Part shown: one piece after another, positions 47,274 to 55,819 of the stretch
Position numbering within the stretch: the stretch's first letter is position 1
Layout of the letters: the number at the start of each line of letters is the position of its first letter
NCBI RefSeq assembly: GCF_013377885.1
Contig: NZ_JABKAU010000013.1
Location: 53,751-117,750 of the forward strand
DNA from: Hymenobacter lapidiphilus
Lineage (GTDB): Bacteria; Bacteroidota; Bacteroidia; Cytophagales; Hymenobacteraceae
Reading direction: 5' to 3'
DNA: 64,000 nucleotides
The notes under the pieces: model-generated
Databases searched by the model: none
Seen by the model: only the letters and a program-made list of their open reading frames with translations
What the model was told of the DNA's origin: nothing
Program-made: the position numbers and the translations under genes

Positions 47274-47834
47274 ATGGAAGCCTTTGCTTACACCGACATC
47301 AATGCGCCGCTGGTCGAGCGGTGCCGCTTAGGCGACCGGCGCGCCCAGGCCGAAATCTACAAGCGCTACGCTAAGGCCATGTTTAACGCCTCGTTGCGCA
47401 TCACCGGCGACTATGCCGAGGCCGAGGACGTGCTGCAGGAAGCGTTTCTGAGTGCGTTTAGGGAGCTGCACAGCTACAAGGGCGACTCGTCGTTCGGCTC
47501 GTGGCTTAAGCGCATCGTCATCAACAAAAGCATCAACTGCCTGCGCAACCGGCGCCTGAGCCTGGTGCCGCTGGGCGAGCAGCACGATGCCGCCGCCGAA
47601 GCTACCGACTACGGCCCCGATCCGGAAATTACCAGCTGGCGGGCCGATGTGGTGCGCCGCTGCGTACAGGACCTGCCCGACGGTTACCGCGTGGTGCTCA
47701 CGCTGTACCTGCTCGAAGGGTACGACCACGCCGAAATTGCCGGCATTCTCAACATCAGCGAATCCACTTCTAAATCACAATACAGCCGGGCCCGTAAGAA
47801 GCTCCTCGAACTAGCCCGGCAACACGGACTTTGA
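47274..47834 (+). CDS. ECF-family RNA polymerase sigma factor
   Basis: 186 residues. Region 2 shows AKAMFNASLRITGDYAEAED and VLQEAFLSAFRELHSYKG (core binding and -10 recognition). Region 4 shows LPDGYRVVLTLYLLEGYDHA and an HTH, EIAGILNISESTSKSQYSRA. It lacks region 1.1 and 3, as ECF factors do. The next gene 250 bases on encodes a membrane protein that could be its anti-sigma partner, and then a DUF4097-type protein. Targets are not known; a hairpin lies 30 bases upstream. Confidence 0.93.
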   Translation: MEAFAYTDINAPLVERCRLGDRRAQAEIYKRYAKAMFNASLRITGDYAEAEDVLQEAFLSAFRELHSYKGDSSFGSWLKRIVINKSINCLRNRRLSLVPLGEQHDAAAEATDYGPDPEITSWRADVVRRCVQDLPDGYRVVLTLYLLEGYDHAEIAGILNISESTSKSQYSRARKKLLELARQHGL

Positions 47835-48071
47835 TATGCGGAGAATGGAGTAGCCTCCTGGAAATATGCAAACCGGCTGGTGCGCCACCCGCCCTGAAGC
47901 CTGGTAGCTTTTTCCGGTTTACTGGTGGCTAAGTAGCCACGCGGCGCTTCTGCCGCATGTTGTTCGCCATTTCACTAGTCTGTTCATCTCCCGCACTCCC
48001 ACTACCCAGCACATACAGCATCGTGCGGCGCTGGCCCACCCCTCGCCCGACCAGCCGCTCGATTCCGCCAC

Positions 48072-48079
48072 TTACTTTG
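48072..48079 (+). promoter_or_regulatory. Possible near-leaderless promoter box
   Basis: TTACTTTG lies two bases before the ATG at 48082, one base short of TAnnTTTG. Similar TACTTTG boxes precede gluQ (15708) and, in reverse, the lipoprotein start (47099). Confidence 0.25.
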
Positions 48080-48081
48080 CC

Positions 48082-48843
48082 ATGCATATCAATAACCCCG
48101 GACTGGAAACCTTCGTGGACCATAATCGCGCCGATTTCGACGCGTTTGAGCCGCGCCCGGACCTATGGGAATCCATTGCCCAGGACCTGGACGCGGCTCC
48201 CTCCGCCCCCGAGCCGCAGCCTGAACTGGTACCTGCCCGGGTGCTGGCCCTGTTCCCGCAACAGGCTGCCCCGACTGCAGCAATACCTGCCGCTACTGCT
48301 ACTTCTGCTGCCGTGCGCTCGGCCCGGCCTTACGGTATTGCCGCCGCTGTAGCCACTCTGCTACTATTGGGTACCTGGGCCTGGCAGCAGCCCCAGGCCA
48401 GCCGCTGGACCAGCACGCCAGCTACGGCTGTGCTGCCCGCCGGGCCAGCGGCCGAGCTGCAGCCCTACACGGTGCCCGGGCTGGCCTCTCCGGCTTCGGC
48501 GGGCCCCGAGCAGCGCCTGGCCAGTGCCGTGCAGCGTATGGAAACGTATTATGCCACCCAGCTGACCGAGCGTCAGCAGGAGTTGCGCCTGACCGATGAG
48601 GAGTTTGGCGCGGAAGCTCCGCAGGCCGACTGGCAGCAGGAGCTGGACGCCCTCGACGTGGCCTACCAACAGCTTAAAACGGAGCTCTACCAGAACCCCG
48701 AACCTGAGATGGTGCTGGAGGCCATGAACAGCAACATGCAGATTCGGCTCGATTTGCTGGGCCAGCAGTTGCGTACCCGCGAGCAGATTCGCGAGTACCA
48801 CTCCCAACCCTATATGGTGGCCGACAGCCGCCGTTTGCCTTAA
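48082..48843 (+). CDS. Putative membrane-anchored anti-sigma-like protein (253 aa)
   Basis: The cytoplasmic N-terminus (about 1-80) includes DLWESIAQDLDA, like the short regulatory stretches of Bacteroidota anti-sigma proteins. One TM helix lies near 80-100 (YGIAAAVATLLLLGTWAWQQ). The periplasmic part has a helical, Gln/Glu-rich section (about 140-250), probably coiled coil, ending YHSQPYMVADSRR. No ASD-type zinc motif is seen. Position after an ECF sigma gene suggests regulation of that factor, which is inferred only. The next gene follows after 4 bases. Confidence 0.7.
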   Translation: MHINNPGLETFVDHNRADFDAFEPRPDLWESIAQDLDAAPSAPEPQPELVPARVLALFPQQAAPTAAIPAATATSAAVRSARPYGIAAAVATLLLLGTWAWQQPQASRWTSTPATAVLPAGPAAELQPYTVPGLASPASAGPEQRLASAVQRMETYYATQLTERQQELRLTDEEFGAEAPQADWQQELDALDVAYQQLKTELYQNPEPEMVLEAMNSNMQIRLDLLGQQLRTREQIREYHSQPYMVADSRRLP

Positions 48844-48847
48844 CTAG

Positions 48848-50101
48848 ATGCATTGGTTCCGGATGATGAACGACAGGGCCAGCCAGTTCGGACTGGCGTT
48901 GACGGCGTTGCTGAGCCTTAACCTGAGCACTGCTCAGGCGCAGGTGGTGGCTCCGTCCGGTCCCGCCGATGCTCACTTCTGCGAGCCGGCCCCCGCGGCG
49001 CTGGCTGGCCAGTCGGGCCCGTTGGTGCCTCGTGCGAGTACCGCCCAGGGCCCCGATCAGGGGCCCTCGCAAAACGATGGTGTTGCCGTGCCGGCCGTTG
49101 AGAAAGTCCGCACCCTGAGCCGTACGTTTCCTACCAGCCCCACCAAGCTCTACACCCTCGACACCCGCTACGGCCGGGTGGAGATTAATGTGTGGAACCG
49201 TCCCGAAATCCGCACCGATGTCACCATCATCACCCGGGCCGAAACCGATGCCAAGGCGCAGGAGCTACAGGCTATGATTGAGGTGGAGCTGCTGGCCCGC
49301 GACCCCAAAACGGGCGGCATTTCGGCCCGCTCCCGCTTCGGTGAGCTGCCCCGCGAGTGCCGCAGCCAAGTGAAGCTCTACGAGGTGAACTACACCGTAT
49401 GGGTGCCTGCTAACAACCCGCTGGCCCTGCACAATGCCTTCGGCCAAATCAGCGTGACTGGCGACCTGACCGGGGCCACCGAGTTGGCTGTGGAGTACGG
49501 CCGCCTGCGTACGGCGCGGCTGGAAGGGCCGCGCAACAGCTTGAAACTGACAAATGCCCGCGCTTCCGTGCCCTTCGTTCGGCGGGCTGTCATCGACGCC
49601 TCGTATGCCAAGCTACGCCTCACCGAAGGCGGCAGCGTGGAGCTGAACAGTAACTACTCCGATATTGATGTTGGGCTGGTAAGCGACCTGACCATGCACA
49701 GCAAGTACGGCGACATAGCCCTGGGCACCGTTCAGAACCTGCGTGGTACTTCGGGCTACTCGCGCTTCAGCGTCGATAAGCTCAACAGCGCGCTTGATAT
49801 GAAGGTGCAGTACAGCCCCAGCTTCGAGGTGCGCAATACCGGTCCCAATTTCCGCCAGATTACCCTCGACGGCGGCTACAGTACCATTCTGCTCAACTTC
49901 CCCGACGGCGCTGCCTTCGGGTTTGAGGTAAACACCGAGCACGGCCAGTTGCTGGTCGATAAGCGCCTGGTAAAAGTAGCGTCGGAAGAATTCAGCCCTA
50001 CTTCCAGCGACACGCAGGGTACGTTCGGTGTCGCTTCGGCCCGTAAGGCTGGCAACGTCAATATCAAGGTCCGCTACGGCAACGTCAGCTTCAACCGATA
50101 A
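48848..50101 (+). CDS. DUF4097-like secreted repeat protein (417 aa)
   Basis: Signal peptide in LALTALLSLNLSTAQAQV after a short N-terminal extension. The mature chain has a repeating beta-helix style: LDTRYGRVEINVWNRPEIRT, LAVEYGRLRTARLEGPRNSL, IDASYAKLRLTEGGSVELNS, NYSDIDVGLV and MHSKYGDIALGTVQNLRGTS, as in DUF4097 proteins, which stack strands in a right-handed helix. It is followed by 288 bases without a gene. It is probably co-transcribed with the upstream membrane protein (4-base gap). An envelope-stress output is plausible but unproven. Confidence 0.75.
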   Translation: MHWFRMMNDRASQFGLALTALLSLNLSTAQAQVVAPSGPADAHFCEPAPAALAGQSGPLVPRASTAQGPDQGPSQNDGVAVPAVEKVRTLSRTFPTSPTKLYTLDTRYGRVEINVWNRPEIRTDVTIITRAETDAKAQELQAMIEVELLARDPKTGGISARSRFGELPRECRSQVKLYEVNYTVWVPANNPLALHNAFGQISVTGDLTGATELAVEYGRLRTARLEGPRNSLKLTNARASVPFVRRAVIDASYAKLRLTEGGSVELNSNYSDIDVGLVSDLTMHSKYGDIALGTVQNLRGTSGYSRFSVDKLNSALDMKVQYSPSFEVRNTGPNFRQITLDGGYSTILLNFPDGAAFGFEVNTEHGQLLVDKRLVKVASEEFSPTSSDTQGTFGVASARKAGNVNIKVRYGNVSFNR

Positions 50102-50389
50102 GCCAGCACCAGAATTGCAGTCTGGCCGCATGCATCCCGCGAAGCTGCCACCGTCTGAAAGGGGCTGCTGCTGCTTCGATTGCCTCAAATGCGTGTCCGA
50201 TGCCCGCCTGGCCCGCATCGGGCAGGTTTGGCGACAGATGGGTGGAGACGGGCCGGGGGGCGAAATAAATAGGATTACCAGCAGGCAGTTTGCTTTTTCA
50301 AACCAGCCAAATCCGGTATACTTGTAGAACTATCAGGGGCACACCGCAGGAGCGGCTGGGCCAGTGAGGTATTCTATCAAGTATAACTG

Positions 50390-53300
50390 ATGCGCATTTC
50401 TACGTACGGCCTGTGTCTGGGCCTCTGGACCGGCAGCGCCGGTATGGCCCTGGCCCAAAAGCCGGCCACCTCTACCACCGCTAACCGGCCCGCCACCACC
50501 CTGCCCACTGCTGCCCGCGCCACCGAGCTGGCTGGTCCATTGCTTGAGAAGGGCGACTATGCCGGCGCTATCCGTGAGTTTCTGCGGGTGCCGTCCTCCG
50601 ATTCGGCCTACGTGAGCACGCTGGGCGACCTGTCGGTGGCGTATTTGCGCAACAAGCAGTTTGCGGAGGCCGCCGCCACCAGCCGGCGCGCCATTGAGCT
50701 GCGCCAGCACAGTGCCCAGCCCTATCTGGTGCTGGCCGATGCCGAGGAAAGCCTGAAGAACGAGGCCGCCACGCTGCAGGCCTACGCCGATGGCCTCCAG
50801 CGTTTCCCCTACAACCAGCTGCTGTACTTCGACCGGGGCGTGAGCCTGGATCTGCTTAAGCGCCGGCCCGAGGCATTGCTAAACTGGCAGCGTAGCCTGG
50901 AGCTAAACCCGCTGCACGAAGCCACGCACTACCAGTTGGCCTGGCTGGCCCTGGAGCAGGGCCAGACGGCCCGCGCCCTCATCAGCCTGTTGACCTACCT
51001 GGCGCTGGAGCCCGGTGCCGAAAGCAGTCTGCAGGTGCTGTCGCTGGCCGAAGAAATTGCCGCTGGCGTGATGGAAGTCGAGGAGAAGGACCGCGAAAAG
51101 CCCTTCGTACCGAACCAGGCGTTCCAGGAGCTCGATCTGTTGCTGACTTCCCGTGTAGCCCTGCGCAAGGAATACACCTCCAAGGTGAAATTCGATGCCA
51201 GCATCGTGAAGCAGACGCAGCTGTTGGTGGAGAAGTTTCCGGCGGCCGGCCCCAACGAGACCGACCTCTGGCTGCGCACCTATGGTCCCATTGTGGAGGC
51301 CCTGCGTCGCGACGATAACCTGACGGCCTTCACCTACCTGATCCTGTATTCGGCCGATGACAAGCGGGCGGCCAAGTGGGTGGATGCCAACAAGAAAAAG
51401 GTGACGCAAATGAGCGAAGCCGTCGGTAGTGCGCTGCTGAGCCTGCGCACCCGGCAGCAGGTGGCCGGGCAGCCTGCCGGCACCTACCGCCCAGGCTGGT
51501 TTTCCGATGGCCATCTGGTGGCCATCGGTGAGGCCGACAACCAAAGCGGCACGCTGGCCAACCGCCGCGGCCCCTGGCTGACGATTGACAGAGCGGGCTG
51601 CGTAACGGAAGAAGGCGCCTACGCGGCCAATAAGCCGGTGGGCCCCTGGCGCGAGTACCACGCCAACAGCCGCCTGCAGAAAGAGGTGAACTACAACGCC
51701 GAGGGGAAGTTCGACGGCCGTTACGTGGAGTATTTCAACAACGGCGCGCGCACAGTGGAAGGCACTTACCAGGCCGGCACCATTGTGGGTAAGGTGAACA
51801 AGTACCACTACTGCGGCGCGCTGAGCGGCGTGGAGCCCTACGAAAATGGCGACATCAACGGCGAGGCGCTGTACTACTACCCCGATGGCAAGCTGCAGCG
51901 CCGGGCCATATACCGCTCCGATAAGCTGGAAGGCCCCTCGATATTCTATTATCCTGATGGCACGGTAGAAACCAAGTTTGGCTACGCGGCCGACCAGCGC
52001 CAGGGGCCGTTCGAGGTGTTTTCGGCCACCGGCCAGCTGGAGCGCAAGGGCAGCTACGAGCAGGGCGAGCTGCACGGCGACTACCAGGATTTCCACCCCA
52101 ACGGCAAGCCCGCCAACGTGGGCCGCTACGACAAAGGCCGGCAGGTGGGCCGTTGGCAGGCCTTTTACGTCTCCGGCAAACCCAGCGAAGAACAAAACTT
52201 CGACCCCGCTACCGGCGAGCTACAGGGCACCTACAAAGACTACGATGCCCAGGGCCGCCTCAGCGCGGAGCTCGATTATGTACAGGGCCGGGTGGTTCGG
52301 GTGGCGTACTTCGATGCGGCCGGCAAGCCGCTGAGCCAGACCAAGGTGGCTGCCAAGGGCTCCACGAGCTTCAAGGGCCAGTACCCCGATGGCAAGGTGT
52401 CGGTAACGGGCGCTTACCTCGACGGCAAAATGCACGGGGAGTGGCGTCTGTTCCGGCGCGACGGCAGCCTGCGCGTGGTGCGCAATTACCGGCAGGGCCA
52501 GCGCGAAGGGGCCGAGGAGCTGTACACCAGTACCGGCCGCCTGCAACAGCGCTCTGCCTACCAGGCGGGGGCGCTTGAGGGGTTGTACGAGCAGTTTTTT
52601 GACCACGGCCAACTCAAGCGCACCGGCTTTTACCAGGGCGGTGAGCAGCGCGGTACCTGGCAGGATTACTACCCTACGGGCCAGCTCAGCCAGGAATATA
52701 ACCTGGATGGTGAAAATCAGCACGGCTACACCCGCGACTATACCCCCGGCGGCAAGCTTACCCAGGAACGGTGGCTGCAGTACGACCGGACCCGGAGCAT
52801 CGTGTCCTTCGACTCGACGGGCCAGGTAATCGACCGCCTCAGCATCGAGCCCGACACCAAGGCACTGACGCTGCGCTACCCCGGCGGCCAGCCCCGCATT
52901 GCCAGCGGCTGGCTATGCTACGAGTATCAGGGCGACGAAAAGTGGCTGCTGCCCAACGGCAAAACCGGAATCAGCACGGCCTTGTACCAGGGGAAACGGG
53001 AGGGGCCTTACCGGCGCTATCACCCCTTCACGGGCCAGCTGATTGACCAGGGCCAGTACCGCAATGGCCAGCCCGAGGGCGAATGGATTACTTACTTTCC
53101 TTCGGGCAAAGTGAACATCAAGGCTACTTACCGCGCCGGCCAGCGTGAGGGGGATTTGCAGGTTTTCTTTGAAAACGGCCAGCCCGAACGCGTGGCTCAG
53201 TACGCCAACAACGAGCTTGACGGTGCGCTGCGCGTGTATAACATGTCCGGCGAATTGGTGCTGGAGAAAATGTACGAGAATGGCGAACTGGTCGGGTACC

Positions 53301-53719
53301 GTGGCCCCGGCGCTACGGCCGACGGCGTGCTCCAGCCCGCGGCTGCCATCAGTACCAGTTTCGCCAACAGTAAGCCCGCCGCCACCGAAACCTACCAGAA
53401 AGGGCAGCTGACTGGGCCACGTACTTACTATTACAGCTCGGGCCAGGTGTACCGCCGTCTCGAAAACAACGCCGACGGCCAGCTGCACGGCACCACGTTC
53501 ACTTACTACCCCAACGGCAAGGTGCAGGAGGAAGAGCCCTACCGTTTCGATGAGCTGCACGGCCGCGCCCGCTACTTCCGGCCCGATGGCACCCTGGAGC
53601 GCGAAGAAACCTACCGCTGCGGCGAGAAGGCCGGCCCCACCGTGTATTACGATGCCCAGGGCAAAAAGCCCCTGCGCACCGACCACTACTGGAACACCTA
53701 CCTCTATGGAAGCCGCTAA
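50390..53719 (+). CDS. TPR plus MORN-2 repeat envelope protein (1109 aa)
   Basis: Signal peptide MRISTYGLCLGLWTGSAGMALA. TPR-like helices span about 45-320 (LLEKGDYAGAIREFLRVPSS, LSVAYLRNKQFAEAAATSRR). From about 420 to the end run MORN/YwqK-type repeats of about 23 residues, with core Y-x-x-G-x-x-x-G-x-W and YYPDGKLQ-type turns; I count roughly 25-30. Such repeats are often annotated as YwqK antitoxin-like, but nothing here indicates a toxin. The long secreted repeat array suggests a surface or periplasmic scaffold. Its stop overlaps the transglutaminase start by 14 bases. Confidence 0.85.
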   Translation: MRISTYGLCLGLWTGSAGMALAQKPATSTTANRPATTLPTAARATELAGPLLEKGDYAGAIREFLRVPSSDSAYVSTLGDLSVAYLRNKQFAEAAATSRRAIELRQHSAQPYLVLADAEESLKNEAATLQAYADGLQRFPYNQLLYFDRGVSLDLLKRRPEALLNWQRSLELNPLHEATHYQLAWLALEQGQTARALISLLTYLALEPGAESSLQVLSLAEEIAAGVMEVEEKDREKPFVPNQAFQELDLLLTSRVALRKEYTSKVKFDASIVKQTQLLVEKFPAAGPNETDLWLRTYGPIVEALRRDDNLTAFTYLILYSADDKRAAKWVDANKKKVTQMSEAVGSALLSLRTRQQVAGQPAGTYRPGWFSDGHLVAIGEADNQSGTLANRRGPWLTIDRAGCVTEEGAYAANKPVGPWREYHANSRLQKEVNYNAEGKFDGRYVEYFNNGARTVEGTYQAGTIVGKVNKYHYCGALSGVEPYENGDINGEALYYYPDGKLQRRAIYRSDKLEGPSIFYYPDGTVETKFGYAADQRQGPFEVFSATGQLERKGSYEQGELHGDYQDFHPNGKPANVGRYDKGRQVGRWQAFYVSGKPSEEQNFDPATGELQGTYKDYDAQGRLSAELDYVQGRVVRVAYFDAAGKPLSQTKVAAKGSTSFKGQYPDGKVSVTGAYLDGKMHGEWRLFRRDGSLRVVRNYRQGQREGAEELYTSTGRLQQRSAYQAGALEGLYEQFFDHGQLKRTGFYQGGEQRGTWQDYYPTGQLSQEYNLDGENQHGYTRDYTPGGKLTQERWLQYDRTRSIVSFDSTGQVIDRLSIEPDTKALTLRYPGGQPRIASGWLCYEYQGDEKWLLPNGKTGISTALYQGKREGPYRRYHPFTGQLIDQGQYRNGQPEGEWITYFPSGKVNIKATYRAGQREGDLQVFFENGQPERVAQYANNELDGALRVYNMSGELVLEKMYENGELVGYRGPGATADGVLQPAAAISTSFANSKPAATETYQKGQLTGPRTYYYSSGQVYRRLENNADGQLHGTTFTYYPNGKVQEEEPYRFDELHGRARYFRPDGTLEREETYRCGEKAGPTVYYDAQGKKPLRTDHYWNTYLYGSR

Positions 53720-55673
53720 AACGAGCCGCCGCATTCCGGCCTTCTGGCTGCTGCTGGCGCTGGGACTGGTATTGAGCCGGCCGGTGCGGGCCCAGAACCC
53801 GGGGGCGCAGCTGGCCCAGCTCCGGCTACAGTACCCCACCGAAAAAGCCGTGTTTCTCGACTACCGCCAGGAGCTGACGGTGGAGGTGAAGGGCGACTCG
53901 GTGCAGGTGCTGACCCGCCACCACTACGACATGCTGCACCTGGGGCCGCAGTCGGCCATGTACGCGCCCGATCAGGTGTACAGCTCCCACTTCAACCGCC
54001 TCCAAAGCATCGAGGCCCGCACGCTTGTGCCCGCCGGCAACGGCTACAAAGCCATCAAGGTCACCGAGTTCAAGGACAAGTTCGACATCCGGCCGGGCAT
54101 TTTCTTTGACGATGTGCGGGTGGTGAAGTTCGGCTACCCGGCGGTGGTGCCCGGCGTGCGCACCGTGTCCGACTACACCGTGCGCCACTCCGACGCCCGG
54201 TTTCTGCTGCCCTTCCAGTTTGCCAGCCACGTGCCCATGCTGCACGCCGAGCTGGTAATAACGGCTCCGCGCACGGTGCGCCTCAACACCAAGCAGTTCA
54301 ACATCCCGGCCGGTAAAGTCACCTATACCCGCCAGGAGAAGGGGGCCAACGTAATTCACCGCTGGGCAGCCGACAACCTACCGGCCATGCCCAACGAAAC
54401 CGATGGGCCGGAGCTGCTTTATTACCTGCCCCACCTGGTGTATTTCGTGGAGGAAGCGCAGGTGAACGGGCAGCCGCGCCGGTTGCTGGGCGGCGTGCCC
54501 GAGCTGTACAGCCTGTACGCGGGCTTCGTGAAAAACCTCGACAAGCAGGAGAGCCCGGCCCTGCGCCAGGTTGTGGATTCGCTCACGGCCGGCGTGCGCA
54601 CCGAGCCCGAAAAGGTGGCCCGCATCTACTACTGGGTGCAGGACCACGTGCGCTATATTGCCTTCGAAAACGGCCTGCGCGGCTTCGTGCCGAACGATGC
54701 CGGCCGGGTGTACGCCAACCGCTACGGCGACTGCAAGGACATGGCCAACCTGCTACACGAGATGCTGCGGCTGGCCGGTGTGAAATCGTACCGCACTTGG
54801 ATTGGCACCCGCGACCTGCCTTACCGCTACGCCGAGCTGGCCACGCCCGGCGTCGATAACCACATGATAACCACCTACGAGCCCCGCCCGGGCCAGTACG
54901 TGTTCCTCGATGCCACCAGCAAGTACACGCCCTACGGCATGCCCTCGTCCATGATTCAGGGCAAGGATGCGCTGCTGGCCCTCGATGGGCAGAACAGCCG
55001 GGTGGTACCAGTGCCCGTGATGGCGCGGCAGCGCAGCCGCACCGTCGATAGCTCGGTGGTGGTGCTCGATGGCGCGGCCGGTCTGCGCGGCCGGGGCCAG
55101 CTGGCCCTCAGCGGCTACGCCAAAGTAAACCAGAGCTATGCCCTCGATGGCCTGAACCCGACCGAAGAAGCCAAAGCCGTGAAGAGCCTGCTGGAGCGTG
55201 GCAACAACAAGTTCTTCGTCGATCAGTACGCCGTGCAGCACCTCGATGCCCGCGACCAGGCTCTGACCGTGGACTACGACTACCGCCTGCAGGATTACGT
55301 GCAGCGGCTCGACGATGAAGTGTACGTCAACCTCAACCTCGACCAGCGCTACAGTGCCGACCGCCTCGACCCCGCCAAGCGCACCCTGGCCCGCGTCAAC
55401 GACTACCACCAGACCAACCTGTTCCGCACCGAGTTTGAGGTGCCCGCCGGCTACGAGGTAACCTACCTGCCGCCCAACACCGAGGGCCGCGCCGACATGC
55501 TGGGCTTCTCCATCCGCTACTCGCGGCAGGGCAACAAAATCATTCAGCAAAAGGAAATCTACGTGGATTACCTGCTGCTGGAGCCCGCCCGGTTCGGCCA
55601 GTGGAACACCGTCGTCGACCAGCTCAACGCCGCCTACCGCGACGCCATCATCCTCAAGCGCAAAAAGGCCTGA
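53706..55673 (+). CDS. Secreted DUF3857/transglutaminase-like protein
   Basis: 655 residues from ATG 53706 (MEAAKTSRRIPAFWLLLALG), with a signal peptide to about residue 33 (VRAQ). The DUF3857 N-terminal domain (about 50-250) precedes a transglutaminase-like core with Cys343 (YGDCKDMANLL), His386 (DNHMITTY) and Asp402 (FLDATSKY), followed by a DUF3858 C-terminal beta domain. Enzymes of this fold can act as amidases or peptidases; the substrate is unknown. The ATG lies within the last codons of the MORN-repeat gene, suggesting translational coupling. Longer frames starting at 53550 overlap that gene. Confidence 0.9.
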   Translation: MEAAKTSRRIPAFWLLLALGLVLSRPVRAQNPGAQLAQLRLQYPTEKAVFLDYRQELTVEVKGDSVQVLTRHHYDMLHLGPQSAMYAPDQVYSSHFNRLQSIEARTLVPAGNGYKAIKVTEFKDKFDIRPGIFFDDVRVVKFGYPAVVPGVRTVSDYTVRHSDARFLLPFQFASHVPMLHAELVITAPRTVRLNTKQFNIPAGKVTYTRQEKGANVIHRWAADNLPAMPNETDGPELLYYLPHLVYFVEEAQVNGQPRRLLGGVPELYSLYAGFVKNLDKQESPALRQVVDSLTAGVRTEPEKVARIYYWVQDHVRYIAFENGLRGFVPNDAGRVYANRYGDCKDMANLLHEMLRLAGVKSYRTWIGTRDLPYRYAELATPGVDNHMITTYEPRPGQYVFLDATSKYTPYGMPSSMIQGKDALLALDGQNSRVVPVPVMARQRSRTVDSSVVVLDGAAGLRGRGQLALSGYAKVNQSYALDGLNPTEEAKAVKSLLERGNNKFFVDQYAVQHLDARDQALTVDYDYRLQDYVQRLDDEVYVNLNLDQRYSADRLDPAKRTLARVNDYHQTNLFRTEFEVPAGYEVTYLPPNTEGRADMLGFSIRYSRQGNKIIQQKEIYVDYLLLEPARFGQWNTVVDQLNAAYRDAIILKRKKA

Positions 55674-55686
55674 AGTTGAGTCGCGG

Positions 55687-55774
55687 CATAGGGGCGGGGC
55701 TTGTCCCCGCCCGCCATTCGTGTCGCTTCAGCAGTACTCGTTCAACGGCGGGCGGGGACAAGCCCCGCCCCTAC
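55687..55774. repeat. Inverted repeat family A, copy 9
   Basis: ATAGGGGCGGGGCTTGTCCC and the mirrored right arm GACAAGCCCCGCCCCTAC. It separates the two DUF3857 genes. Confidence 0.9.
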
Positions 55775-55819
55775 ATCAGGTAGTATACGCCTTTATCTCC
55801 CCCTCCGAATTTTCTCTTC

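Noticed and set aside
47957..48352. Forward ORF across the sigma-to-regulator gap
   Set aside because: It overlaps the regulator gene in another frame and has an improbable Pro/Arg/Ser-rich composition.
50102..50389. Possible gene in the 288-base gap before the MORN-repeat gene
   Set aside because: Short open frames there have no start context or protein-like composition; nothing supportable.
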